Shown one piece after another: positions 34,801 to 45,235 of a stretch of 64,000 nt of DNA (position 1 is the first letter of the stretch; each line of letters begins with the position of its first letter). This DNA comes from Branchiostoma floridae (taxonomy: Eukaryota > Chordata > Leptocardii > Amphioxiformes > Branchiostomatidae), in the NCBI RefSeq assembly GCF_000003815.2, contig NC_049991.1, positions 5,092,350-5,156,349 on the forward strand. The letters run 5' to 3'. Below the pieces are notes generated by a model. The model worked only from the letters and a program-made list of their open reading frames with translations. It was not told the origin of the DNA and searched no databases. The position numbers were made by a program, and so were the translations under genes.

Positions 34801-37800
34801 ACATCGATACATTATGATAATGGACATTGGGCAGCCTTTATATATCTTAGATTGTTTCGACGAGACTAATACGAATATCATGTGTACTTTCGTTAATCAT
34901 CTTTTAATGGACCTTGTAGTGACTTACTCATCTGACATCTGTCCCCCAGAAAAGGCACACTGTAGGATGACTTCAAGGGTGCACATGTTGACCTCTTGGA
35001 ACATCTCGAAAACTTGCCCTCTATCGGCAATCCCTGATAGCTTGCTCTGTACCAGAATCAGGGCAAAATTGTGTCAGTCCACATAACATATTGTCGGCAA
35101 TTTATCAAAGGTCAATGCTTGGAAACAGTACTTGTCTCGACTATTCTGTTGATTTGTATAACGATGTCTAGACCGGATTGTTTATGTCTCAGGGGTCTTC
35201 ATCCAAAGTTTATGTCGCAGCATATGCGTACCCGGAATGATCAACGAGATTATTGATTACATTTCATGCTTTCAAGGGGACACCATTTGAAAGAGGTCTT
35301 TAAAAAACTTCAAAACGACTACTTTTTTGGTTTTCAATTATTTTCATAGGTTGGACCCTCGAATTCAACATACTAGTTTATCGTGCTTGAAAACTGCACC
35401 CGGCCCTATTATGATTATATCAGCGTCGATGTCAGTCACGTTGTCGTCCTTAACTATAGAAATCCCAATAGTCCTGTGTTCTGAAAACTGTGTTCTGCTA
35501 CGTATACCTGGACAGGAACATAGCACGTCTGGACATTGTCATGCAAATCGGGACAAAGGTCCAGCAGACGAGAACTGTTTACCTTTGACATATTACCCAC
35601 AACACCTGTCGCTGCACATGCGTACTCGAAACCATGCATGAACGTGAATCCTTGTATCGAAGAAATGAAATCATCAGTCTTACTATCATTTCCGTGGCTT
35701 CCCTGTTGTAGACACTGACGTACTGCTTGAGGATGTCAAAGTGAAAGGCAGGTGTGAGGAGACGGCGGTGAACCTTCCACTGGTCTCCGTCACTCAGGAA
35801 CAAGCCGTTACCTAGCAACGCGGAGAAATGCATCCCATTGGTCATTATTTTGATTAGATTATAACAATTTCATACAGTTAACGCTTCTACATTTAGTGAT
35901 CATCCATACATCCATTTTCTACTGCACAATTAAACATTCTATTAAAATTAGACCCAATGATCTAATCTCCAAGCATATCCTACGATAGTATAAGATAGTA
36001 CTTAGCTGGCCAAGAAAGGTAGTCAGACAAGAGTGTTTGGCTACATTGTAGCCCAACACACTCTTATGCCGTTTTCACTCCTTTGGCAGCTTTTGATACT
36101 ATCTTATGCTACCGTAGGATCTGCTTGGAAATTACCATGATCATGAACTAAAAGATGATTCAGAAGAGGACCCTGGAATTTGAAAATTTTAATCCATTTC
36201 ATCCTCCAAAAATACATACATTACTAGTATACTGACTCGTTCTATTTCACACTGCAGCTAGGTGTCGCTGCTAACGATGCAGTCCCAAACGTGAACTATT
36301 GTCCAAGCATTTGTCTACAAATACGTGTTTGTCAAATGGAAAAGCAGACAACGGTAAGACCTCACCCAGCCATAGTTGTAGCGTGGCGTACACAGCCGAC
36401 TTTTTGCCTTAAAAACACATGGAAGACATATAGGTATGTAAAACTTAAAGGATGAGATGATAGACATAAATTCGGGATGAAATAACATCGTGTTTTTACA
36501 TGGTGGCTAGATTACTTAACATATTTCTAAGTGTCCAAAGTAAGGCCGAGTTGATTGCATTATATGGATGACATCCGCGCGCGCATCAACTTTCAGCCGT
36601 TTCCACAAAAACGTTAAACTTTGCAACCATACAAAACGTGCCAAGTATATACTGTTATTAATTTGCAAATCATCTAGGTCGTAAAATATCAAAGTCAATT
36701 ACAAAGTAAAAGAAGAAGGTGTGAAAGAACAGAAATAAAGAATCTAATGTTCAGTAAAGGTATACCATACTCTGTGTGTTAAGTCATTTTTTCAACATTC
36801 CTGACCACGTAGATATCATAATAAAGGCAAACATTTTCCCTACCTTTCTTTCCGAGAGATTGTCATTCACATGTATGATCTATATCAAGATGGTCGCATG
36901 ATACACATTCTGATATCACATCTTACATGTAGTTTGCTTTTCATTTGTGGTCCCGATAGATAATATACGGTTATGAACAAGATAAAGTAGTTTGGATGGA
37001 TCAGATATAGATAAAGTAGATAAAGTAAGGTACACACTGTAATAAAATGTCATTGTCATATTGATTTTGATCTGTGCCACGAAAAAATTACTTTGGAACT
37101 TCTCATTTTGAAGTTTCAAGTGACAAAAACTCACTTTGGGACTTGAGAAGCTGCCTGATGGTTTCTGGATGAGTAACAGTGACACCAGTGATGAACCCCG
37201 CCATCCAATAAGAGTGCGCCCGCGGGTGATTCTCCACAACATCCCGTATCACGGACAGGTACTTCTCACCGAACGTGCCGTCAGTCTGCATGTCATACAG
37301 CTTCGTTACTTCAAAGGGTAACACGTATGGTAAATGGTAAAACAAAGTATCAGCACCGTCACCGCTCAGAGCTTGCGTATGCAGCAATAGAAATTGTGGG
37401 TGTCAAAGGTGAAGGCCATTTACTTGCAAACAGTTCTCGTTTCGACAATTTGCATAATAATGTCCAGACGTGTTGTTTATGTCACAGGGGTCTTTACCTT
37501 TGACATATTACCCACAGTTCCTGTCGCACATGCGTACTCGAAATCGTGCACTTAATCATTTTCTAACAGTTGAAATATAGATATTCCTTCTTAAGTCACC
37601 CAAGCATTTGACTAAAGTATTGCATTTCATTTTCCAGTCTTCCAGGAAGAAAAGGCTAACCCCAAAAATATTGGATGTAGAGCCTTGTAGAAGACGTGAT
37701 AGCTAGAATACCATATTTTATTCACTGTTCGTTGATATAATATACCTGATGTAGGTGAGAGACGGTATTAAACCGAAACATTAGCTGTTGTTGTAGATAT

Positions 37801-39290
37801 CTTTCAACAGTAAAGAAACCTGTTGTGTAGTGCTGTCTATTTTGATCGCTTTCATGTTTGTGTGCTTGTGTTGAGTATAACGGGGGCCGCCCTAAGACGG
37901 TCCCCGTCGTAAGACGGAACGGATTTTTTGCTGATCTTATTATCCATAAGTACACAGTGTTTGTTGCCACTGACTATGCTGATTACAAAGGTAAATAAAC
38001 CAAGTCCATGCACACAGCTTTAATTTGCATTCCAAGTATACTTTAACATATTTACTTCATGTTTTTTTTAAACAGAATTCTAACAGTAATGTTGACAGTG
38101 CTGAATCACTGCGGTCACCGGCCTCTGTGTATTGGCGGCTCGTGTCGCTAACTATACGAACTCTTTCAAGCAGTCACACAACTGCCATGATACACATAAA
38201 TAAAGCTCCATAAAACACTATGAATATGGGTCTTCAAATGTCTGTTGAGTAGAAAAGCAACCAAAAGGAAGCGACATAAACATTGCCACCATTGTACTCC
38301 CAAGGGAGTGTGGCCGTGAAGGTGACAGACTAGAGTACGCTCCAAAGATTTATTTGACTGTAACAAATGATTCGTGCTGTCTATGAAAATAAGACTTGAT
38401 AGAGAGATGTAGATGATATTTTCATATAATCAGACCGAGTTTTGTTGATGTTAGCGGTGTCTTTTTTTCGTAATGGTTTTTTTTAGTCGGTCATTCACAA
38501 TCAGTGCATTCAGCCCATTGCCCGTAAAAACATGAGCTGGATTGTTCTACGTACAGCCTTCCTCATGTGAGACAAGAAGTACATACAGTCACGATTTTAC
38601 TGTCAAAAGAAAGCTAAAATATCATATAATTAATTTTTTTCTGTGTACTTAAATTTACCACTTACTTCTGAAGAGAGCAAAATGTAAAAAAAGCGTACCG
38701 AGTTAGGCACACTGTCCAGCGTAGCACAAAATTGGAAGGTTACATACACGAAATTGTCTCACAGTGTTTGCCGCTTGTAACATGCAGCGCGAAAGGTTCA
38801 TGAACCACATGAATGCATTTCTTATTCAAGTATGTTGTTCAAATCTATGTGTAAAAAATTCAGTCATCAAAATTTGACCACTCTCAGGCAACTAGCGATG
38901 GAGCGCCATGAGTTTGAGCGCAAGAAAAAGCGTACCGTGTTGGGGCACCTCCCGTTACCTCACATTCAGCCATAGTTGTCAATCTATGCCACTAGAGTGC
39001 ACGTCTCTTTCCCACGACGATATTTTCTCGAGAGGCTGGAAGATTAAACTATGTTTTGATATACCACGAATCTGATACGTTGTAATTATAAGAACGTTCC
39101 GGTGACAAACCAGGTGATTGTTACCGTAGATCCAGTGGTAGGGAGGGGAGGGGAACCTGCTTCCCAGACGCATGGTCTTCCATCGCCACAAGACAGACTT
39201 TAGGACCACAGACACCACGTACAGAAGTACCGGGAGGAGAACTCCGACGAGAATGGTCTTAGCGTCGAGAAGTTCAACCAGGCTGGCCAT
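28812..39290 (-). CDS. CYP4-like: CYP4-like cytochrome P450, complete, 13 coding exons
   Basis: Family role: a microsomal haem monooxygenase; CYP4 enzymes typically omega-hydroxylate fatty acids and related lipids. Coding exons on the minus strand: 39290-39111, 37300-37135, 36407-36366, 35811-35684, 35046-34928, 34726-34664, 34227-34101, 33750-33618, 33363-33234, 30979-30781, 30229-30147, 29797-29732, 28911-28812. All introns are GT-AG and every phase agrees; the sum is 1536 bases, 511 residues, normal for CYP4. Residues 12-31 are the membrane anchor, followed by the hinge RFPSPP. Visible marks: helix [18 protein letters not shown]4 segment [15 protein letters not shown] then [15 protein letters not shown] (helix I, about 312-326); helix K E378-x-x-R381; haem loop FSAGQRNCIG with ligand Cys459. 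The CYP4 glutamate that can bond covalently to haem (EGH in many members) is Ala here (AGH). The substrate cannot be told from sequence. Confidence 0.93.
29880..30110 (+). repeat. Unoccupied relative of the 13780-14263 insertion site
   Basis: It shares ACCTTCACATG.TCTAG, CTTACTCAAACA.ATT.ATAT and TGTCCTG.CACTTGCTACAT with 13708-14308, but runs straight through where the other locus holds the 484-bp transposon. It lies in a P450 intron (between exons 12 and 11). The two loci are old copies of one repeat or duplicated segment. Confidence 0.75.
31150..31745 (+). repeat. Two diverged direct copies of a ~290-bp unit in a P450 intron
   Basis: Both copies share CGGCAAACAGTTGCTCTAA or GGGCAAACAGTTGCTCTAA, GCATCAACTGTTCAGATAA or GACATCAACTGTTCAGATAA, and CACATCCA.ATAATAGAT. 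Weaker pieces (CAAACAGCTGCTCTAAGGAG) continue to about 31930. The 151-codon plus-strand frame here is a by-product with no domain. It lies between exons 10 and 9. Confidence 0.65.
31775..32255 (+). repeat. Two copies of a dispersed AACCAATCCATC.AGC repeat
   Basis: GAAACCAATCCATCCAGCTG with TTCTTGAGTTATCTTGTGCA at 31779-31818 corresponds to GAAACCAATCCATCAAGCCA with TTCTTGAGTAATCTTGTACA at 32156-32195. The second copy ends with the small hairpin CCTCCATGGCATTTCATGGAGG. Confidence 0.6.
32762..33070 (+). repeat. Dispersed repeat with TTCGCCGAGAAGGTTAT
   Basis: Second member of the family at 27240-27480, with the same word order. It contains two internal versions of the GAATCCTTGAATGGATCCTG..AATATTTGG type of tail (about 32850-32870 and 32995-33025). 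It lies in the P450 intron between exons 10 and 9. Confidence 0.6.
35080..35245. mobile_element. Decayed MITE of the 8274-8477 family
   Basis: It shares ATGTCTAGAC..GTTTATGTC and CAGGGGTCTT, then GCATATGCGTACCCGG, with the better copy at 37372-37552. The left arm is weak. Located between P450 exons 5 and 4. Confidence 0.5.
35505..35640. mobile_element. MITE of the 8274-8477 family between P450 exons 5 and 4
   Basis: TGGACATTGTCATGCAAAT and TTTACCTTTGACATATTACC, then CTGCACATGCGTACTCGAAA, match the right arms at 8361-8477 and 37490-37552. Just upstream, CTTAACTATAGAAATCCC and GAAAACTGTGTTCTGCTAC (35450-35503) also occur at 63148-63192. Confidence 0.6.
35975..36122. mobile_element. Foldback element of ~148 bp in a P450 intron
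   Basis: ATCCTACGATAGTATAAGAT at the left is inverted as ATCTTATGCTACCGTAGGAT at the right. A smaller hairpin, GTGTTTGGCTACATTGTAGC, sits in the middle. It lies between exons 4 and 3. Confidence 0.75.
37372..37552. mobile_element. MITE of the 8274-8477 family between P450 exons 2 and 1
   Basis: The left arm has TGTGGGTGTCAAAGGTGAAG; the right arm is its inverse, CTTTACCTTTGACATATTAC followed by CCACAGTTCCTGTCGCACAT. It starts about 70 bases from exon 2, upstream in the direction of the gene. Confidence 0.65.
37553..39110. other. P450 intron 1, nothing else recognised
   Basis: Apart from a repeated AAAAAGCGTACCG.GTT word (about 38690 and 38928), no exon, RNA gene or bounded repeat was recognised. 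Confidence 0.35.
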
Positions 39291-39299
39291 CTCAAAGAG

Positions 39300-39849
39300 C
39301 TAAGGGAAATAATTTCATCAGGATGGTAGATCATACGACATAAAAGAGGTTTCTTTTACACAACCAGTTTTTTTCTCACTTGCTGACGTTTCGATGTCTT
39401 ATGTCCTAAGAGAAAACTAAATTTGAAGAGTTCACCACCGTTGCTTGTTATCCAAAGACATAGGCAACACTGTACATAATGACTAAACTTTAAGAGAATA
39501 TTATATTCCCTGGACTTCTACGTCGTTTTGTTAATGTTGTGTTTGGATTGTCAACTAAGGCAAATGTTTGTATGTTTTTTTGAATATCAGCATGTACGCC
39601 CTAATGTATATAATGTAATTGTTGCAGATAACGTGATCATTGTAACTTCAGTGCAATTCAGGTAACCTGTGTTACCTGCAAATCTGTTGTCATGACTAAA
39701 CTGAAAACTGAAAAAAAAAGACATGTTGAAATATTTCATTGATTACGGTATAGTATGTATATAGTACTTTCATCTTTATAGCCTAGATGTAACACAAACA
39801 GATGTAAACCTACTTCTGTTCAAATCAAGATCTACAAGTACAACTTACC
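39300..39849 (-). other. Possible P450 5' untranslated exon and first intron
   Basis: The ATG at 39290 is preceded by TTTCCCTTAG|CTCTTTGAG, a good acceptor ending at 39300. A strong donor, TTTGCAG|GTAAGT, lies at 39849|39848. Together they fit a non-coding first exon ending at 39849 and an intron of 549 bases. The start of that exon cannot be placed. Confidence 0.5.
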
Positions 39850-40015
39850 TGCAAATAGCACAGTGATTCGAAGAGGATGTATTCGGACGGAAAGGCTGTG
39901 AATTTGTAATGTGGTACCGTGATGCAACAGTGTGAGAGAGGACTGTGATAACAGCAAAGCGTGACCCCTTACTTAGTCTCTTTGCAGGCTTCCAGCGGTG
40001 CTGCCTTTTACACCA

Positions 40016-40187
40016 AATACTCAAGCAACTGAATATGATTCTGGAAACCGTCAGACGTTTCAGGTAGCATTCACAATCTTTCGTCAGTGTCTATCCTCTA
40101 CCTTAACCCTGAGTGTCACTGACGAAAGGTAGTGGATGCTACCTGAAACATCTGAACGTTTCCGCCACCATATCCAGTTGCTTGGGT
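40016..40187. mobile_element. Foldback element with CAAGCAACTG ends
   Basis: CTCAAGCAACTGAATATG at the left and CATATCCAGTTGCTTGGG at the right are inverted copies, and the pairing continues through GTTTCAGGTAGCAT and TTTCGTCAGTG almost to the centre. It is upstream of the P450 gene. Confidence 0.8.
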
Positions 40188-40702
40188 AACTGTTATTTGA
40201 TGTATCTTTTTGCATGGATGTCTAATGTTAAACATCGATGATCTGGCACTTAATGTTTGGGCTGATCGCCGATTCGCGATTTTCAACATCGATCGGCTAA
40301 GATTAATTCTCTAGTACCGGCAAAGGTTGTTGTACACCGAACCATGGATACTTGGAGCAGTGCTATTTTGCTATAGTATATCCAAACCGCTAGTGCCTCC
40401 GAGAAGAAACTTAAAAACGGAGTATTTCGACACGCCTACTTCGTAGAGAGCGGCTTATCACTTGGCTTTGTAATGGCAGGCTGTGTACATATTGTTAAAC
40501 GAGGCAAACAAATGCGATTTTTGTGCTTGGTTACCGAACTGTACACCCACAACAACAAAAACTTTGATGGTTAAAACCCGAAAGCAGTAAGTTTGACAAC
40601 TCAAAACGAGAAATTCGCACATATGGCAAGGTAAAATTGAACACTGACCTTTGCAGCACTGCACGTTTTAGATTACGCCCACAAATGGCGATCACGTCAT
40701 TA

Positions 40703-40710
40703 TGACGTCA
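40703..40710. promoter_or_regulatory. Palindromic CRE-type site TGACGTCA
   Basis: A full TGACGTCA preceded by CACGTCA (40694-40700) lies about 0.85 kb upstream of the possible P450 first exon. Whether it serves that gene is unknown. Confidence 0.3.
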
Positions 40711-40972
40711 TGCTAAGAAGGTCCCGTCTTTTTTGATGCATGACGTGTGAAAGCAGCAATACACACCTGTCCGCAATGGTACAAAGGGTAGACCCTGCTT
40801 CAAGTCCACAGAAAACTCTACCGGAGCTCGGACGTTATATTTTGTCAGCAATAAAGTGAACACATCATTCAATATCAACCGTATACTACTGGTTTTTGCT
40901 GATCGTCTTCCCTCTGCATGCCCGACAGAGGTCGCGAGGTGAGTGTCGCCAAATGTTTTGTTGTGGTATTCT

Positions 40973-41141
40973 GTACTCTGATTCTCAAGCAGAGGTTTGG
41001 TGGGCTAGTTGTTTTTGACGTGTTCAAAGCGTTTTTGTTAGGCTTTCTATTGGCCAGTGGAATGGGACAAAACGGCACAAAATATAGAGCAGAATAAAAC
41101 ACCTAAAACACGTAAAAACCCGAACCTCTTCTTGGAGAGTA
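40973..41141. mobile_element. MITE of the 672-861 family
   Basis: The left end has CTCAAGCAGAGGTTTGG and the right end CCCGAACCTCTTCTTGGAG. The interior shares GCTTTCTATT with 672-861. Imperfect ends suggest age. Confidence 0.6.
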
Positions 41142-41373
41142 ATATCTCGATATGAGCGACGATTCAGCTATGGATATATTTTTTTCTCTCCCCAAAAAGA
41201 ACTGTAAAAAATAGAGGGATTCTCTAATGAAGCTTAATATAATGTGTTTCTTTCCAAGATCCTGAAAATTACTTGTGAATTCTTTCATCAATTACAGGGA
41301 GGTAGAGAAAGGGGCTTCCAAAGAGAGGAAGAGAACGGAAGCAGAGAGCAGTTGCCGACCGCCTTTGACGGCC

Positions 41374-41445
41374 ATGATGGCGTCGTGTGACAATTACGAC
41401 GAATCCTCAGAAAAATCGTCAGAGGAATCCTCGAAGGAATCGTAA
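41374..41445 (+). CDS. Short Ser/Glu-rich reading frame, possible gene fragment
   Basis: The ATG at 41374 opens 23 codons reading MMASCDNYDESSEKSSEESS then KES before TAA; after the stop the same style continues (EDSSEE). The tail resembles the S-E-E repeat of the CBM14 protein encoded at 10554-10979, on the opposite strand. No signal peptide or splice context was found. Probably a fragment or convergent low complexity. Confidence 0.2.
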   Translation: MMASCDNYDESSEKSSEESSKES

Positions 41446-41462
41446 GAGGATTCCTCAGAGGA

Positions 41463-41515
41463 AGATGGGGTGCATAATGCGGTATTAACAAAGATGACAC
41501 TGAATATTCCTAACT
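41463..41515 (+). repeat. Scrap of the 211-bp repeat at the edge of the 215-bp satellite
   Basis: GGGGTGCATAATGCGGTATT and ACAAAGATGACACTGAATAT match the unit at 27490-28330. It ends where the 215-bp array begins. Confidence 0.75.
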
Positions 41516-44500
41516 AAGGATGTATCCGATTGAACTACGGTCTTCACCCTTCGATTTCTCACTAAGGGAACTTTCGATAATACCAAGTGTGCCAGGACGG
41601 AACTTGAAGCCTAAGTTACAATCGCAGTCTTAAGTCATCACCCTACCCGGTGCCGTGACAGACGGTGTTTCCCAAAAGAAGTTAGTGGTTGCGCCTAAAG
41701 AGGGTCCGTATGCTCAAGAATATCTCGAGAAGGAAGTATCGGAATATTTTGCGGTCTTCATCTTTCAATTCCTCACAAAGCAACCTTTCCAACCATACCA
41801 AGTATGCCAGGCCGGAACTTGGGTCCGTATGCTCAAGAATATCTCAGAAGAAGTATCCGAATATTTTGAGGGTCCGTATGCTCAAGAATATCTCGAGAAG
41901 GAAGTATCCGAATATTTTGCGGTTTTCATCTTTCAAGGCCTCACAAAGCAACCTTCCCAACCATACCAAGTGTGCCAGGCCGGAACTGAAAGCCTAAGCT
42001 ACAATCGCAGTCTTAAGTCATCACCCTACCAGCTACCGTGACAGGCGATGTTTGCAAAAGAGAGCTAGCGGTTGCGCCTAAAGAGGGTCCGTATGCTCAC
42101 GAATATCTCGAGAAGGAAGTATCCGAATATTTTGCGGTCTTCATCTTTCAATTCCTCACTAAGCAACCTTCCCAACCATACCAAGTGTGCCAGGCCGGAA
42201 CTTGAAGCCTAAGCTACAATCGCAGTCTTAAGTTATCACCCTACCCGGTGCCATGACAGGCGGTGTTTCCAAAAAGGAGCTAGCGGTTGCGCCTAAAGAG
42301 GGTCCGTATGCTCAAGAATATCTCGAGAAGGAAGTATTCGAATATTTTGCAGTTTTCATCTTTCAATTCCTCACAAAGCAACCTTCCCAACCATACCAAG
42401 TGTGCCAGGCCGAAACTTGAAGCCTAAGCTACAATCGCAGTCTTAAGTCATCACCCTACCAGCTACCGTGACAGGCGATGTTTGCAAAAGAGAGCTAGCG
42501 GTTGTGCCTAAAATGGATCGGTATGCTCACGAATATCTCGAGAAGGAAGTATCGGAATATTTTGCGGTCTTCATCTTTCAATTCCTCACTAAGCAACCTT
42601 CCCAACCATACCAAGTGTGCCAGGCCGGAACTTGAAGCCTAAGCTACAATCGCAGTCTTAAGTCATCATCCTACTCGGTGCTGTGACAGGCGGTGTTTGC
42701 AAAAGATAGCTAGCGGTTGCGCCTAAAGAGGGTCCGTATGCTCAAGAATATCTCGAGAAGGAAGTGTACGAATATTTTGCGGTTTTCATCTTTCAATTCC
42801 TCACTAAGCAATCTTTCCAACCATACCAAGTATGCCAAGCCGGAACTTGAAGTCTAAGCTACAATCGCAGTCTTAAGTCATCACCCTACCCGCTACCGTG
42901 ACAGGCGGTGTTTCCAAAAAGGAGCTAGCGGTTGCGCCTAAAGAGGGTCCGTATGCTCAAGAATATCTCGAGAAGGAAGTATCCGAATATTTTGCGGTTT
43001 TCATCTTTCAATTCCTCACTAAGCAACCGTTCCAACCATACCAAGTATGCCAGGCCGGAACTTGAAGTCTAAGCTACAATCACACTCTTAAGTCATCACC
43101 CTACCCGCTACCGTGACAGGCGGTGTTTCCAAAAAGGAGCTAGCGGTTGCGCCTAAAGAGGGTCCGTATGCTCAAGAATATCTCGAGAAGGAAGTATCCG
43201 AATATTTTGCGGTTTTCATCTTTCAATTCCTCACTAAGCAGCCTTCCCAACCATACCAAGTGTGCCAGGCCAGAACTTGAAGCCTAAGCTACAATCGCAG
43301 TCTTAAGTCATCACAATACTCGGTGCCTTGACAGGCGTTGTTTGCATAAGAGAGCTAGCGGTTGCGCCTAAAGAGGGTCCGTATGCTCAAGAATATCTCG
43401 AGAAGGAAGTATCCGAATATTTTGCAGTGTTCATCTTTCAATTCCTCACTAAGCAACCTTTCCAACCATACCTAGCGTGCCAGGCCGGAACTTGAAGCCT
43501 AAGCTACAATCGCAGTCTTAAGTCATCACAATACTCGGTGCCTTGACAGGCGTTGTTTGCATAAGAGAGCTAGCGGTTGCGCCTAAAGAGGGTCCGTATG
43601 CTCAAGAATATCTCGAGAAGAATGTATCCGGATATTTTGCAGTTTTCATCTTTCAATTCCTCACTAAGCAACCGTTCCAACCATACCAAGTGTGCCAGGC
43701 CGGAACTTGAAGCCTAAGCTACAATCGCAGTCTTAAGTCATCACCCTACCCGCTACCGTGACAGGCGGTGTTTCCAAAAAGGAGCTAGCGGTTGTGCCTA
43801 AAGAGGGTCCGTATGCTCAAGAATATCTCGAGAAGGAAGTATCCGAATATTTTGCGGTTTTCATCTTTCAATTCCTCACAACGAAATCGTTCCAACCATA
43901 CCAAGCGTGCCAGGCCGGAACTTGAAGCCTAAGCTACACTCGCAGTCTTAAGTCATCACCCTACCCGCTACCGTGACAGATGGTGTTTGCAAAAGAGAGC
44001 TAGCGGTTGCGCCTAAAGAGGGTCCGTATGGTCAAGCATATCTCGAGAAGGAAGTATCCGAATATTTTGCAGTTTTCATCTTTCAATTCCTCAATAAGCA
44101 ATCTTCCCAACCATACCAAGTGTGCCAGGCCGGAACTTGAAGCCTAAGCTATAATCGCAGTCTTAAGTCATCACACTACCCGATGCCATGACAGGCGGTG
44201 TTTCCAAAAAGGAGCTAGCGGTTGCGCCTAAAGAGGGTCCGTATGCTCAAGAATATCTCGAGAATGAAGTATCGGACTATTTTGCGGTTTTCACCTTTCA
44301 ATTTCTCACTAAGCAACCTTCCCAACCATACCAAGTGTGCCAGGCCAGAACTGAAGCCTAAGCTACAATCGCAGTCTTAAGTCATCACCCTACCCGCTAC
44401 CGTGACAGGCGGTGTTTGCAAAAGAGAGCTAGCGGTTGTGCCTAAAGAGGGTCCGTATGCTCAAGAATATCTCGAGAAGGAAGTATCCGAATATTTTGCG

Positions 44501-44656
44501 GTCTTCAACTTTCAATCCCTCACTAAGCAACCTTACCAATCATTCCAAGCGTGCCAGGCCGGAAATTGAAGCCTAAGCTACAATCGCAGTCTTAAGTCAT
44601 CTCCCTACCCGCTACCATGACAGGCGGTGTTTCCAAAAAGGAGCTAGCGGTTGCGC

Positions 44657-45235
44657 NNNNNNNNNNNNNNNNNNNNNNNNNNNNNNNNNNNNNNNNNNNN
44701 NNNNNNNNNNNNNNNNNNNNNNNNNNNNNNNNNNNNNNNNNNNNNNNNNNNNNNNNNNNNNNNNNNNNNNNNNNNNNNNNNNNNNNNNNNNNNNNNNNNN
44801 NNNNNNNNNNNNNNNNNNNNNNNNNNNNNNNNNNNNNNNNNNNNNNNNNNNNNNNNNNNNNNNNNNNNNNNNNNNNNNNNNNNNNNNNNNNNNNNNNNNN
44901 NNNNNNNNNNNNNNNNNNNNNNNNNNNNNNNNNNNNNNNNNNNNNNNNNNNNNNNNNNNNNNNNNNNNNNNNNNNNNNNNNNNNNNNNNNNNNNNNNNNN
45001 NNNNNNNNNNNNNNNNNNNNNNNNNNNNNNNNNNNNNNNNNNNNNNNNNNNNNNNNNNNNNNNNNNNNNNNNNNNNNNNNNNNNNNNNNNNNNNNNNNNN
45101 NNNNNNNNNNNNNNNNNNNNNNNNNNNNNNNNNNNNNNNNNNNNNNNNNNNNNNNNNNNNNNNNNNNNNNNNNNNNNNNNNNNNNNNNNNNNNNNNNNNN
45201 NNNNNNNNNNNNNNNNNNNNNNNNNNNNNNNNNNN
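44657..45235. other. Assembly gap of 579 N inside the 215-bp array
   Basis: Monomer orientation is the same on both sides. The length would hold about 2.7 monomers. Confidence 0.97.

Noticed and set aside
41655-42041. 128-codon plus-strand open frame containing GPYAQEYLEKEVSEYFAVF
   Set aside because: It is the 215-bp satellite read in one frame; the period is not divisible by three, other monomers carry stops, and the length comes from a local partial duplication.
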